A stretch of 41,921 bases of DNA from Erysipelotrichaceae bacterium UBA2227 (GTDB lineage: Bacteria; Bacillota_I; Bacilli_A; Erysipelotrichales; Erysipelotrichaceae), in contig DDYT01000043.1 in NCBI GenBank assembly GCA_002348095.1, forward strand, positions 1-41,921, written 5' to 3'. The position numbers and the translations under genes were made by a program. A model generated the notes under the pieces. That model was not told the origin of the DNA and did no database searches. It saw only the letters and a program-made list of their open reading frames with translations. Each line of letters starts with the position of its first letter. Position 1 is the first letter of the stretch. Below, one piece after another: positions 1-6,291 of the stretch.

Positions 1-144
1 TTCGTAATTGCCATCGGGACGATGGTAATGGATTTTGATTTCGACTGAAGAAGCTGCTCGAACAGATTCAGCCGTCGGTAGCGATAAAAACGGGGTCAGC
101 AGCATCAGTAATGCCAGCCCCCAGTGCAACCATTTTTTTCTCAT
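1..144 (-). CDS. Secreted pullulanase-type glycoside hydrolase, N-terminal fragment
   Basis: The gene starts at an ATG at 144 and runs off the left edge, leaving 48 codons. The first ~30 residues are a Sec signal peptide: MRKK, then a hydrophobic run ending near a SLPTAESVRAA cleavage region. The mature protein begins with VEIKIHYHRPDGNYE. The HYHRPDGNY signature is typical of the N-terminal starch-binding (CBM41/PUD) module of type I pullulanases, which cleave alpha-1,6 bonds in pullulan and branched glucans outside the cell. A purine-rich ribosome site (GTGAGGGTG) lies just upstream. The catalytic domain is outside the window, so the enzyme class rests on the binding module alone; another CBM41-containing amylase is possible. 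Confidence 0.75.
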   Translation of the reverse strand, partial: MRKKWLHWGLALLMLLTPFLSLPTAESVRAASSVEIKIHYHRPDGNYE

Positions 145-166
145 GTTTCACCCTCACTTCACCAAG

Positions 167-195
167 ATTTTACCATGTAAGCGCTTAAGTGACAA
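167..195 (-). promoter_or_regulatory. Promoter of the pullulanase gene
   Basis: On the reverse strand, -35 TTGTCA (190-195) and -10 TAAAAT (167-172) are 17 bp apart, with an extended -10 TGG before the -10. It lies 23 bp upstream of the ATG. The spacer holds a cre-like box. Confidence 0.7.
176..189. promoter_or_regulatory. cre box (CcpA site) in the pullulanase promoter
   Basis: TGTAAGCGCTTAAG matches 12 of 14 positions of the consensus TGWAANCGNTNWCA and has the palindromic core TAAGCGCTTA. It fills the -35/-10 spacer, the usual place for CcpA-HPr(Ser-P) repression, which fits a glucan-degrading enzyme shut off by preferred sugars. Confidence 0.65.
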
Positions 196-207
196 CATGC
201 TTGCAAA

Positions 208-846
208 TCATTGCTCCCCATCGAGCTCAATGATGGCATCGGCCAGATACGCTGCATCTTGACGGTCATGAGTCACAAGGATGACGGTCGCCCCTTGCTC
301 TTTGAACCACTGCTTCATCAGGATGCGCATCCGCTCTTTAAGCTGCTGATCGAGATTGGAAAACGGCTCATCCAGCAGAAGCAGTTTGGGGTGGTTGGCC
401 AAGGCCCGGGCAATCGCGACCCGCTGTTGCATCCCCCCGGAGCATTCGGAAGGATACTTGTGCGCATCCTCCGTAAGTTCGACCATCTGCAGCAATCGGC
501 GGACGATTTCTTTCTTCCTTTTTACTTCCGATTTTCTGACACCATATTCTATGTTCTTACGGACAGTCATATGCGGGAAAAGTGCATAATCCTGAAACAC
601 CAATCCGATTTGGCGCAGATGCGCTTCCGTAAAGGTTTTATGGTCGAACATGATTTTACCGTCTAAAACCATTCTTCCTTTGGCAGGCATCTCAAGCCCG
701 CTGATCAGACGTAGCAATGTGCTTTTCCCGCTGCCGCTACAACCCAGAATCGCCGTAATCGTGCCTTCTTCGATGCCGCATGAAAAGGCGTCGATCAGGC
801 GGGTTTCGTCATATTGAAATGATAAATCATGGATATCAAGATACAT
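208..846 (-). CDS. Ferric-iron ABC transporter, ATP-binding protein
   Basis: This 212-residue nucleotide-binding subunit powers ferric-iron uptake with the permease and binding protein upstream. Visible motifs are Walker A GCSGSGKST (35-43), a Q-loop at FQD (~84-86), a signature CSGGMQQR (135-142), Walker B LLLLDEP and the H-loop VTHD. The ATG at 846 is preferred because AAGGAGG lies 7 bases upstream; a longer frame to 885 has no such site. The start overlaps the permease stop by one base (TGATG), implying translational coupling. FbpC/AfuC proteins are usually ~350 residues with a C-terminal regulatory domain. This one ends right after the ATPase core, so it should lack that control. Substrate assignment comes from the binding protein. 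Confidence 0.85.
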   Translation of the reverse strand: MYLDIHDLSFQYDETRLIDAFSCGIEEGTITAILGCSGSGKSTLLRLISGLEMPAKGRMVLDGKIMFDHKTFTEAHLRQIGLVFQDYALFPHMTVRKNIEYGVRKSEVKRKKEIVRRLLQMVELTEDAHKYPSECSGGMQQRVAIARALANHPKLLLLDEPFSNLDQQLKERMRILMKQWFKEQGATVILVTHDRQDAAYLADAIIELDGEQ

Positions 847-2432
847 CAGTTTTCCTCCTTGGTGATCCAACGGATCACCTGCCAAAGCAATAAAGCGGAT
901 ATCAGTATGATCAGCAGCGACGGTACGGCGGACTCCACGACACGCTCATCGGCAGCATACTGGTATACCTGTGTTGCCAGGGTATGATAATTGAATGGTC
1001 GTAAATTGAGGGTCAGCGGCAGTTCTTTGATGACATCGATAAACACCAGTGCAAACCCGGCAAATATCGAGGGTATCAGCATCGGTATATCCACCCGGAC
1101 CAAAGATTGAATATAGTTTTTACCAAGCAGCCGGGAAGCATCGTTGAACTTCATCCCGATCTTCCTCATACCGGATTCAATGTTCTGAAAGCCAAGCCCC
1201 AAGTAGCGCAGGATCAGACCGAAAACCAGCATCGTCAGAGTCGTGTGCGTGTTGATCGGGATCACGCGTTTGAGGGATATGAAAAAGAAAATCACCAGCA
1301 TAGCCACGACACTGCCGGGAATCGAATATCCGAGCAACGTGATTTTCCCGCTCAACACCGATAACCAGCTGCGGCTCAGGCGGGTGTAATTGGCGATGAT
1401 CAAAGCAATCAGAACGATCATTACACTGACCGAAATACTTAAGGTCAGCGTGTTAAACAGCATCTGACCAAACTGATTCCAACGGATATTAAGATAACTC
1501 ACATTGAACCAAAGAACCAGCTGACCCACTGGGATGATCAGTGCAAACATAATGATCCCAACGAAAAGCGCAATGATCCCGACTTCGCTCCATCCTTTGA
1601 GCGGAATCCTTCGCAGCGGCCGGATGCGCACCGATGCACCCATGGACTTGGACTTCCGCATCTGATGCTGTAACAACAGAAAAGCAAGAACGAAAAGCAT
1701 TAGGATCGCCGATAATCGAAGTGCAGAATCAAAATCACCCAATGTGATCCAGCTTCGGTAAATCGCCGTAGAAAAGGCTGGGATCCCTAAGTACATCACA
1801 ACACCGAAATCACTGAGGATTTCCAATGCTATTAGGGTAAATCCGGCAAATATGGCCGGTGCAGATATGGGCAAGGCAATGGACATCGCCATTTGCAGCG
1901 GCCCTTTTTGTAGGGTACGGGCTGTTTCGAGCACATTACCCAGATATTTCTGCATGAACCCCTTGGCCGTAATGTACACATACGGATACAGCGTAATCGT
2001 AAACACAAATACCGCCATCTGCATCGAAGAATATGAGAACAGGGACGAATCGACCCGGATGAAGCCTAAACTTCGCAAAACCGTCTGAATCAATCCGGTA
2101 TACCCCAGCATGTGGCTGTATATATAGGATGCGATATACGGCGGAATGGCTAAGGGCAAATACAGTAAGAAACTGAAAATCTTTCTTCCTTTAAACTCAT
2201 AAACCGTAATGATGTAGGCAGCAGCAAATCCGATGAGCGATGCACAAAAACTGCTGATGACGACCAGCAGGACGGTTTGAGTGATCACATCCCGTAATAC
2301 ATAGCGTGTGATATGATCCCACAGTTCGGACGGTGCGGCAAAAAGCTGCACGAAAGCTTCTGCAAACACAAAGAGGATAAGCAGTATCCATATCATACTG
2401 CTTATCCCGAAGAAAGATTTCCATCGTTTCAT
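846..2432 (-). CDS. Ferric-iron ABC transporter, fused permease
   Basis: A 528-residue membrane protein with about twelve hydrophobic segments in two halves. Each half carries a binding-protein-dependent transport domain, the arrangement of FbpB/AfuB/SfuB permeases. The two cytoplasmic EAA-type loops are recognisable around LETARTLQKGPLQMAMSIALP in the first half and DASRLLGKNYIQSL in the second. The ATG at 2432 overlaps the stop of the binding-protein gene (TAATG). A GTG three codons earlier is possible but would overlap more. It is the middle gene of an afuABC-type operon and forms the membrane channel for Fe(III). Confidence 0.85.
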   Translation of the reverse strand: MKRWKSFFGISSMIWILLILFVFAEAFVQLFAAPSELWDHITRYVLRDVITQTVLLVVISSFCASLIGFAAAYIITVYEFKGRKIFSFLLYLPLAIPPYIASYIYSHMLGYTGLIQTVLRSLGFIRVDSSLFSYSSMQMAVFVFTITLYPYVYITAKGFMQKYLGNVLETARTLQKGPLQMAMSIALPISAPAIFAGFTLIALEILSDFGVVMYLGIPAFSTAIYRSWITLGDFDSALRLSAILMLFVLAFLLLQHQMRKSKSMGASVRIRPLRRIPLKGWSEVGIIALFVGIIMFALIIPVGQLVLWFNVSYLNIRWNQFGQMLFNTLTLSISVSVMIVLIALIIANYTRLSRSWLSVLSGKITLLGYSIPGSVVAMLVIFFFISLKRVIPINTHTTLTMLVFGLILRYLGLGFQNIESGMRKIGMKFNDASRLLGKNYIQSLVRVDIPMLIPSIFAGFALVFIDVIKELPLTLNLRPFNYHTLATQVYQYAADERVVESAVPSLLIILISALLLWQVIRWITKEEN

Positions 2433-3439
2433 TACTGCCACTTGACCTGATCAAAGATCTTTACGGCTTCAATAATGTACGCACCTAACTGCTCATAATC
2501 GATGACTTCCGCTTCAAATGATCCCCAAGAGCGAATCAGTTCTGAAGGTTCAATATCATTTCTTGCCGGGAATTCCCCGTTTTTCTGTGTGTAAATGGTT
2601 TGTTGCTGCTTGTCCAGCAAATATTCAATCAGCAACTGTGCTTCCGATGCATTTTTTGCACCTTTGACGATGGCGGCCCAGCTTATATTTACATGGGTGT
2701 TTTTCGGGTAGACGACACCCAACCGATTGGCAACATCTACTTCCTGTGCATCCGAAGAACTCGCCATCGTACCGATGTAATACGTATTCATGATCGCAAA
2801 ATCACCGATACCCGCTACTGCCGCTTTGGCCTGATCCCGGTCATTACCGGTCGGAATTCTCGCAAAATTGTTAACGACACCTTGAGCCCATTGTGTTGCA
2901 TTGGCAATTCCTTCGCGTTGAATCATGGCAGCCAACAGTGCCACATTGTATGAGGATGCCGAACTGCGAGCCAACAGCTTTCCGCTGAATCGTGCCTCAG
3001 TCAAATCCAAATAATCATCGATCTGCGGATCAGTGATGCGCGTCTTGTCATAAACGATCACTCGTGCTCTGCGTGTGATGGTTACCCAGTTTTCTCCATA
3101 AAACTGATTATCCATCCAGGTTGAAAAGGATGAAGTGTTCAGCGGTTGGATCAGATCGTTCTTTTGGGCAAAATAGATATGTTCCCCTCCGACGGTCAGA
3201 AACACATCCGCGACACTGTCCGCTTTTTCGCGGTTGATCCGCTCCAGCAGTTCATCCGCCTTACCTTCGATCAGATTTACTTTGATCCCGGTTTTTGCTT
3301 CAAATTCAACCAGCATATCTTTATCCACATCATAATTACGCGCGGAATATACATTGACCTGACGGGTCGGTTGTGCCTGTGAGCTGCAGCCGGCCAGTAC
3401 GGCCAATAGGATTGCTACAAATATTATGAGTCTTCTCAT
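2432..3439 (-). CDS. Ferric-iron ABC transporter, substrate-binding lipoprotein
   Basis: This 335-residue extracellular solute-binding protein has a lipoprotein signal with lipobox LAGC, so it should be anchored at Cys18. The mature start VNVYSARNYDVDKDM, the segment ADVFLTVGGEHIYFAQKNDL and the Tyr-rich NTYYIG near residue 220 are typical of the FutA/IdiA/FbpA ferric-binding family, where clustered tyrosines hold Fe(III). It is the first gene of the operon, with ribosome site AGAGGAAAC and a near-consensus promoter overlapped by a palindrome that may be a metal-responsive operator. Iron is the best substrate guess; other metal or phosphonate relatives are less likely. Confidence 0.87.
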   Translation of the reverse strand: MRRLIIFVAILLAVLAGCSSQAQPTRQVNVYSARNYDVDKDMLVEFEAKTGIKVNLIEGKADELLERINREKADSVADVFLTVGGEHIYFAQKNDLIQPLNTSSFSTWMDNQFYGENWVTITRRARVIVYDKTRITDPQIDDYLDLTEARFSGKLLARSSASSYNVALLAAMIQREGIANATQWAQGVVNNFARIPTGNDRDQAKAAVAGIGDFAIMNTYYIGTMASSSDAQEVDVANRLGVVYPKNTHVNISWAAIVKGAKNASEAQLLIEYLLDKQQQTIYTQKNGEFPARNDIEPSELIRSWGSFEAEVIDYEQLGAYIIEAVKIFDQVKWQ

Positions 3440-3455
3440 TGTTTCCTCTTTTCTG

Positions 3456-3471
3456 TGCGATTTTCATCGCA
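3456..3471. repeat. Short perfect inverted repeat at the transcript start of the iron operon
   Basis: TGCGAT and ATCGCA are separated by four bases, just downstream of the predicted -10. It could form a 5' hairpin in the mRNA or be part of an operator; no factor is known from the sequence. Confidence 0.4.
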
Positions 3472-3473
3472 AA

Positions 3474-3497
3474 AAAAGTTTACCAAAGCTAACTTTT
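3474..3497. promoter_or_regulatory. Palindromic operator-like element in the iron operon promoter
   Basis: A 24-bp element with perfect 7-bp arms, AAAAGTT and AACTTTT, plus an inner C/G pair. It lies between the -35 and -10 and overlaps the latter. Position and gene content suggest binding by an iron-responsive repressor of the DtxR/MntR or Fur class, but the sequence matches neither consensus clearly. Confidence 0.5.
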
Positions 3498-3505
3498 ATT
3501 GTCAA
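3477..3505 (-). promoter_or_regulatory. Promoter of the ferric-iron transporter operon
   Basis: A perfect -35 TTGACA (3500-3505) and -10 TAAACT (3477-3482) are 17 bp apart on the reverse strand, 38 bp upstream of the binding-protein ATG. Confidence 0.7.
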
Positions 3506-3563
3506 TCAAAACATCAAAAATTCGTGAAAGTTTTCTCTATTGATAAATATTACTATTATTTAT

Positions 3564-3584
3564 AAAAAAAGGCCCGTTTGGGCC
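3564..3584 (-). terminator. Terminator after copZ
   Basis: GGCCC-AAAC-GGGCC stem followed by seven Ts on the reverse strand, beginning at the stop codon of the copper chaperone gene. It separates the copper genes from the iron operon. Confidence 0.85.
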
Positions 3585-3799
3585 TACAGCAGTTCGATGT
3601 TTGTCAAATCGTATCCGGCATCATCAATGGCGGTAAACAGCAGCTGGACATCGAATGATTCTTCGGTTTCAACCAACGCGCTTTTTGACCCCAAATTTAC
3701 TTTAACACTTTTTACCCCGGCCAACTCCGACAATCCGTTTTCAACCCGTTTGACACAGTGATTACAGCTCATTCCCTCGATCGTTAATTTTCTCAGCAT
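3584..3799 (-). CDS. copZ: Copper chaperone, HMA domain
   Basis: A 71-residue single heavy-metal-associated domain with the Cu(I)-binding loop GMSCNHC near the N-terminus and the usual beta-alpha-beta-beta-alpha-beta spacing. CopZ-type proteins bind Cu(I) in the cytoplasm and hand it to a copper ATPase or to the repressor CsoR. The gene lies 13 bases downstream of csoR and is presumably cotranscribed from the CsoR-controlled promoter. No copA ATPase is next to it, which is the usual partner. A mercury-type HMA protein is a less likely reading. Confidence 0.88.
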   Translation of the reverse strand: MLRKLTIEGMSCNHCVKRVENGLSELAGVKSVKVNLGSKSALVETEESFDVQLLFTAIDDAGYDLTNIELL

Positions 3800-3812
3800 G
3801 ATTTTCCTCTTT

Positions 3813-4094
3813 CTATTTCATCATTTTCTTAACGGTTTTCAATACTTCCTCAACAACTTCGCCATCGCCCTCTTTAATCTGATCGACGACACAGTTTCGG
3901 ATATGACTTTCCAGTAACACGACTTCCACCGAGGCTAAAGCCGACCGTATGGCCTCGATCTGATTGATGATGTCATCGCAATACGTTTCGTTTTCGATCA
4001 TCTTCCGTACACCCTTCAGTTGCCCTTCGATTCGGCTGACTCGGGCAAGGACGGATTTCTGGGCTATCACGGAAGGTTCGGTTGGATGTTTCAT
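3813..4094 (-). CDS. csoR: Copper-sensing transcriptional repressor CsoR
   Basis: A 93-residue all-helical repressor of the CsoR/RcnR family. The Cu(I) ligands are all present: Cys39, His64 and Cys68 (pattern C ... HxxxC). The conserved RLxRIEGQ-type segment appears as RVSRIEGQLKGV at 18-29. Apo-CsoR binds GC-rich inverted repeats and leaves the DNA on binding Cu(I). A strong example of such an operator lies in the gene's own promoter, so autoregulation is expected. Ribosome site AAAGGAGATGATCCC precedes the ATG. Confidence 0.92.
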   Translation of the reverse strand: MKHPTEPSVIAQKSVLARVSRIEGQLKGVRKMIENETYCDDIINQIEAIRSALASVEVVLLESHIRNCVVDQIKEGDGEVVEEVLKTVKKMMK

Positions 4095-4115
4095 GGGATC
4101 ATCTCCTTTGTCCCT

Positions 4116-4145
4116 ATTGTAATATACCCCGAGGGGGTATGTAAA
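4116..4145 (-). promoter_or_regulatory. Promoter of csoR-copZ
   Basis: -35 TTTACA (4140-4145) and -10 TACAAT (4116-4121) on the reverse strand, 18 bp apart. The spacer is almost entirely the CsoR operator. Confidence 0.65.
4124..4140. promoter_or_regulatory. CsoR operator
   Basis: ATACCCCGAGGGGGTAT is an inverted repeat of the C-tract/G-tract type (TACCCC...GGGGTA) bound by CsoR repressors. It sits in the -35/-10 spacer of the csoR promoter. Confidence 0.8.
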
Positions 4146-4160
4146 TATGTTTGCTCAAAG

Positions 4161-4180
4161 AAAAAATCCTTTTCAGGATT
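4161..4180 (-). terminator. Terminator after the cytochrome b5-like lipoprotein gene
   Basis: Stem AATCCT/AGGATT with a 4-base loop, followed by a T run on the reverse strand. It begins inside the stop codon region of the gene. Confidence 0.75.
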
Positions 4181-4535
4181 ATTTCAATGTTCCGACAATT
4201 TTAAGTCCGTTGAGAACTGATGTCCCATGCGGGGATTTGCTGATAAACTCTGTTGCATCGATCCCGGCAACGACTGCACCCTGATGGCTTCCGCCCCGCC
4301 ATGCAGGCACATCGGTTACATCGTACACTTTTCCATTGACTGCCACATAGGCCGGATTGCCGTCTTTACCGTTGTACTGGGCCAACTCTTCCAATGTAAA
4401 CTCGCGCAGTTCTTCTTGGTTGTTGTTATTATTGTTATTGTTGTTGTTATTATTGTTTGAGTTTGAACTCGCACAACCAGCCATCAGTAAACCGAACAGA
4501 ACGAAAGAAATCATGATCAAACGTGTTTTTTTCAT
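4179..4535 (-). CDS. Cytochrome b5-like heme/steroid-binding lipoprotein
   Basis: A 118-residue protein with three parts: a lipoprotein signal with lipobox MAGC (Cys21), a linker with 13 consecutive asparagines, and a ~75-residue cytochrome b5-like domain from REFTLEELAQYNG to the C-terminus. The segments YVAVNGKVYDVTDVPAW and SPHGTSVL match small bacterial predicted heme/steroid-binding proteins. The HPGG of true cytochrome b5 is replaced by RGGSHQG, the usual variant in that bacterial group, and a second candidate ligand is the His of SPHG. The domain would sit on the outer face of the membrane and may bind heme or a hydrophobic ligand. The AAC/AAT repeat encoding the linker could vary in length by slippage. 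Confidence 0.82.
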   Translation of the reverse strand: MKKTRLIMISFVLFGLLMAGCASSNSNNNNNNNNNNNNNQEELREFTLEELAQYNGKDGNPAYVAVNGKVYDVTDVPAWRGGSHQGAVVAGIDATEFISKSPHGTSVLNGLKIVGTLK

Positions 4536-4613
4536 AACCGTTCCTCCTTTTCAATAAAATATCACATGCAATTTAATATTACAAAACATATACCCACAAA
4601 TCGTATCATTTCA

Positions 4614-4642
4614 AATAAAAAGCACGCAGAACGTCTGCGTGC
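4614..4642 (-). terminator. Terminator after the baeRF gene
   Basis: Stem GCACGCAGA/TCTGCGTGC with a 3-base loop, followed by TTTTTATTT on the reverse strand, 8 bases after the stop. Confidence 0.88.
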
Positions 4643-4649
4643 AAAGTCT

Positions 4650-5786
4650 CTATCTGAATACCGCACATATACCGGTGGTGGTCGGCATCATATTTGAATC
4701 AATGATGAAAACCTGCCCTTTGTTTTTCAGTACGATTTTTGCTATTTCATCAAAAACATCCGTATCATGATCGGCACTGTTTTTAACGATATCCAATGTT
4801 GTCCAATCGATCAGTGCCAAGTAACGCTTATCATAGTCAATCAGTAGCTGGTCGATTTGACCCGATATGGCGGCCTGGACAACTTCATCAATCAAATCCG
4901 ACGCTCTGTTATCATGTAACGCTTTGGTCCCTTTTTCAACCAACATCTGAAGTCGGCGCCTCTTTTCCGGTTGAAGCACTTCACGAACATGCTCATACAG
5001 TTGCTGTACAGAAATGGATTCCGGTGACAGAGCAATGCCTACAGGATTTAAAAACGGATTGTTGCTGATTTTTCGAAACACGGTCTGATTTTTACTGACG
5101 GAGGTTAAGATAACGGGAATCGGTCTTCTCTTCGAACATTCTTCAAGCACCGTCTTATCGACATAGCGGAAAAACTTCTCGGTATCCAAATCCACTTCTT
5201 CTTTCTTTCCGCCCTGACCATAGAACAACCCTGAGGAAGAACGGGTTCCGGTCGAGCCGAAACCGACATACGCATCGGTTTTCTGATCCCCTAACACTTC
5301 CTTAAGCGTTGTTTTGATTTTTTCGGAAAACTCCACTTTCCTGATTGATGAAAAATCACACTCATACACACTGAAATTATCCTTGGTCAATGCCAAAACG
5401 TATGCTTCGATCGGATTTTGAAAAGCTGCGATGATCGGTCGTACGACGATCTTGTCATTGACAAACACCTGGTTTTCGACCGGTTGATTTAATCGAAAAA
5501 CGATGCACTCTTCTTTATTTACAAATACGGCAATACCTTGGGTAGCATAAAGCCAGAAATCCAGATCACTGATGATTGTTTCCAGCGGTATGCTGAACTT
5601 ATCAATGATCCGTTTCCCATAACGCTGTTGTATCAGTTCCAATGCTTCTTTCACCAAATTCTTAAATGTTATGATATTTCCTTTATCTAGGGGATGAACC
5701 TGGGTCGTCTGATAAAGACTGATGAACGGTCCCTCTTTGTTTAAAGGTAAATCTGCAGGAAAATTCTTTGCGATTTTAAATGACAT
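4650..5786 (-). CDS. baeRF-type protein (bacterial archaeo-eukaryotic release factor-like)
   Basis: A 378-residue soluble protein that resembles the baeRF families. The N-terminus has a GPFISLYQTTQVHP motif of the SLY-x-PT-x-HP kind, followed by an alternating alpha/beta body. The C-terminus is a compact Rossmann-like segment ending in MMPTTTGICAVFR, typical of the aRF1/eRF1-related third domain. BaeRF proteins are predicted from sequence to act on stalled or modified ribosomes; their reactions are largely unproven. The ATG at 5786 is chosen for its GAAAGGAG ribosome site; a TTG lies one codon upstream. The gene is monocistronic with its own terminator. The family call is from pattern memory. 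Confidence 0.65.
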   Translation of the reverse strand: MSFKIAKNFPADLPLNKEGPFISLYQTTQVHPLDKGNIITFKNLVKEALELIQQRYGKRIIDKFSIPLETIISDLDFWLYATQGIAVFVNKEECIVFRLNQPVENQVFVNDKIVVRPIIAAFQNPIEAYVLALTKDNFSVYECDFSSIRKVEFSEKIKTTLKEVLGDQKTDAYVGFGSTGTRSSSGLFYGQGGKKEEVDLDTEKFFRYVDKTVLEECSKRRPIPVILTSVSKNQTVFRKISNNPFLNPVGIALSPESISVQQLYEHVREVLQPEKRRRLQMLVEKGTKALHDNRASDLIDEVVQAAISGQIDQLLIDYDKRYLALIDWTTLDIVKNSADHDTDVFDEIAKIVLKNKGQVFIIDSNMMPTTTGICAVFR

Positions 5787-5855
5787 CAAAAATTTCTCCT
5801 TTCAAAGATCAAATGTCTTTATAATCATTTCATAATTCGTTTCTTCTATACTTAT

Positions 5856-5864
5856 ATTCTACCA
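5856..5864 (-). promoter_or_regulatory. Extended -10 promoter of the baeRF gene
   Basis: TGGTAGAAT on the reverse strand (extended -10), about 70 bp upstream of the start. No good -35 is visible, so this is tentative. Confidence 0.4.
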
Positions 5865-5906
5865 TTTTTAAACACTCATTGCACTTTCTATTGTTTTTTG
5901 CCAAGA

Positions 5907-5920
5907 TGAAAGTGCTTACA
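5907..5920. promoter_or_regulatory. cre box (CcpA site) upstream of the proline oxidation operon
   Basis: TGAAAGTGCTTACA matches 13 of 14 positions of TGWAANCGNTNWCA; only the central C is T. It lies about 27 bp upstream of the extended -10 of the operon. Its left part also pairs with GCACTTTC at 5881-5888 as an inverted repeat. Confidence 0.6.
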
Positions 5921-5946
5921 CACACCTTTTAATACCTGGTTAATTA

Positions 5947-5955
5947 TGGTAAAAT
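5947..5955 (+). promoter_or_regulatory. Extended -10 promoter of the amino-acid dehydrogenase operon
   Basis: TGGTAAAAT, with the -10 TAAAAT at 5950-5955, lies 30 bp before the first ATG. The -35 region (TTTTAA, 5927-5932) is weak, which would suit activator or repressor control near the cre box. Confidence 0.55.
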
Positions 5956-5985
5956 CAAACCATCAAGAAAGGCATTTTTTACGTT

Positions 5986-6291
5986 ATGCGCATTAAAAAC
6001 CACCCGATTTTAACATTTCCCGTTCAAGAAGAAATCGAATTTACATTTGAAGGCAAACCGGTAAAAGGGCTCAAAGGCGATACGATCGCATCCGCTTTAA
6101 GCGCTTTGGGCATCATGACGTTGGGACATAGCATTAAACGAAATCGCCCTCGCGGTTTTTATTGTGCGATCGGCAATTGTGCTTCGTGCAACATGATCGT
6201 CAACGGCATATCCAATGTCCGCACCTGCATCACCCCACTGCAGGCGAATATGGATGTCCGTATACAAAAGGATAAAGGAGTCATTCAATGA
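5986..6291 (+). CDS. [2Fe-2S] subunit of an FAD-dependent amino-acid dehydrogenase
   Basis: A 101-residue plant-type ferredoxin-like subunit (Fer2_4 family). The cluster ligands are the cysteines in FYCAIGNCASCNM and the later RTC. Small subunits of this type are the electron-transfer part of HcnA-like, sarcosine-oxidase-like and heteromeric proline or hydroxyproline dehydrogenases. It is the first gene of a tight six-gene operon and its end overlaps the next start by four bases (ATGA). The only ribosome site, GAAAGG, is 13 bases from the ATG, a rather long spacing. Confidence 0.85.
   Translation: MRIKNHPILTFPVQEEIEFTFEGKPVKGLKGDTIASALSALGIMTLGHSIKRNRPRGFYCAIGNCASCNMIVNGISNVRTCITPLQANMDVRIQKDKGVIQ

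Noticed and set aside
4400..4470. Forward-strand frames rich in Leu/Val/Ile opposite the poly-Asn linker
   Set aside because: They are the complement of the AAC/AAT repeat within a well supported lipoprotein gene.
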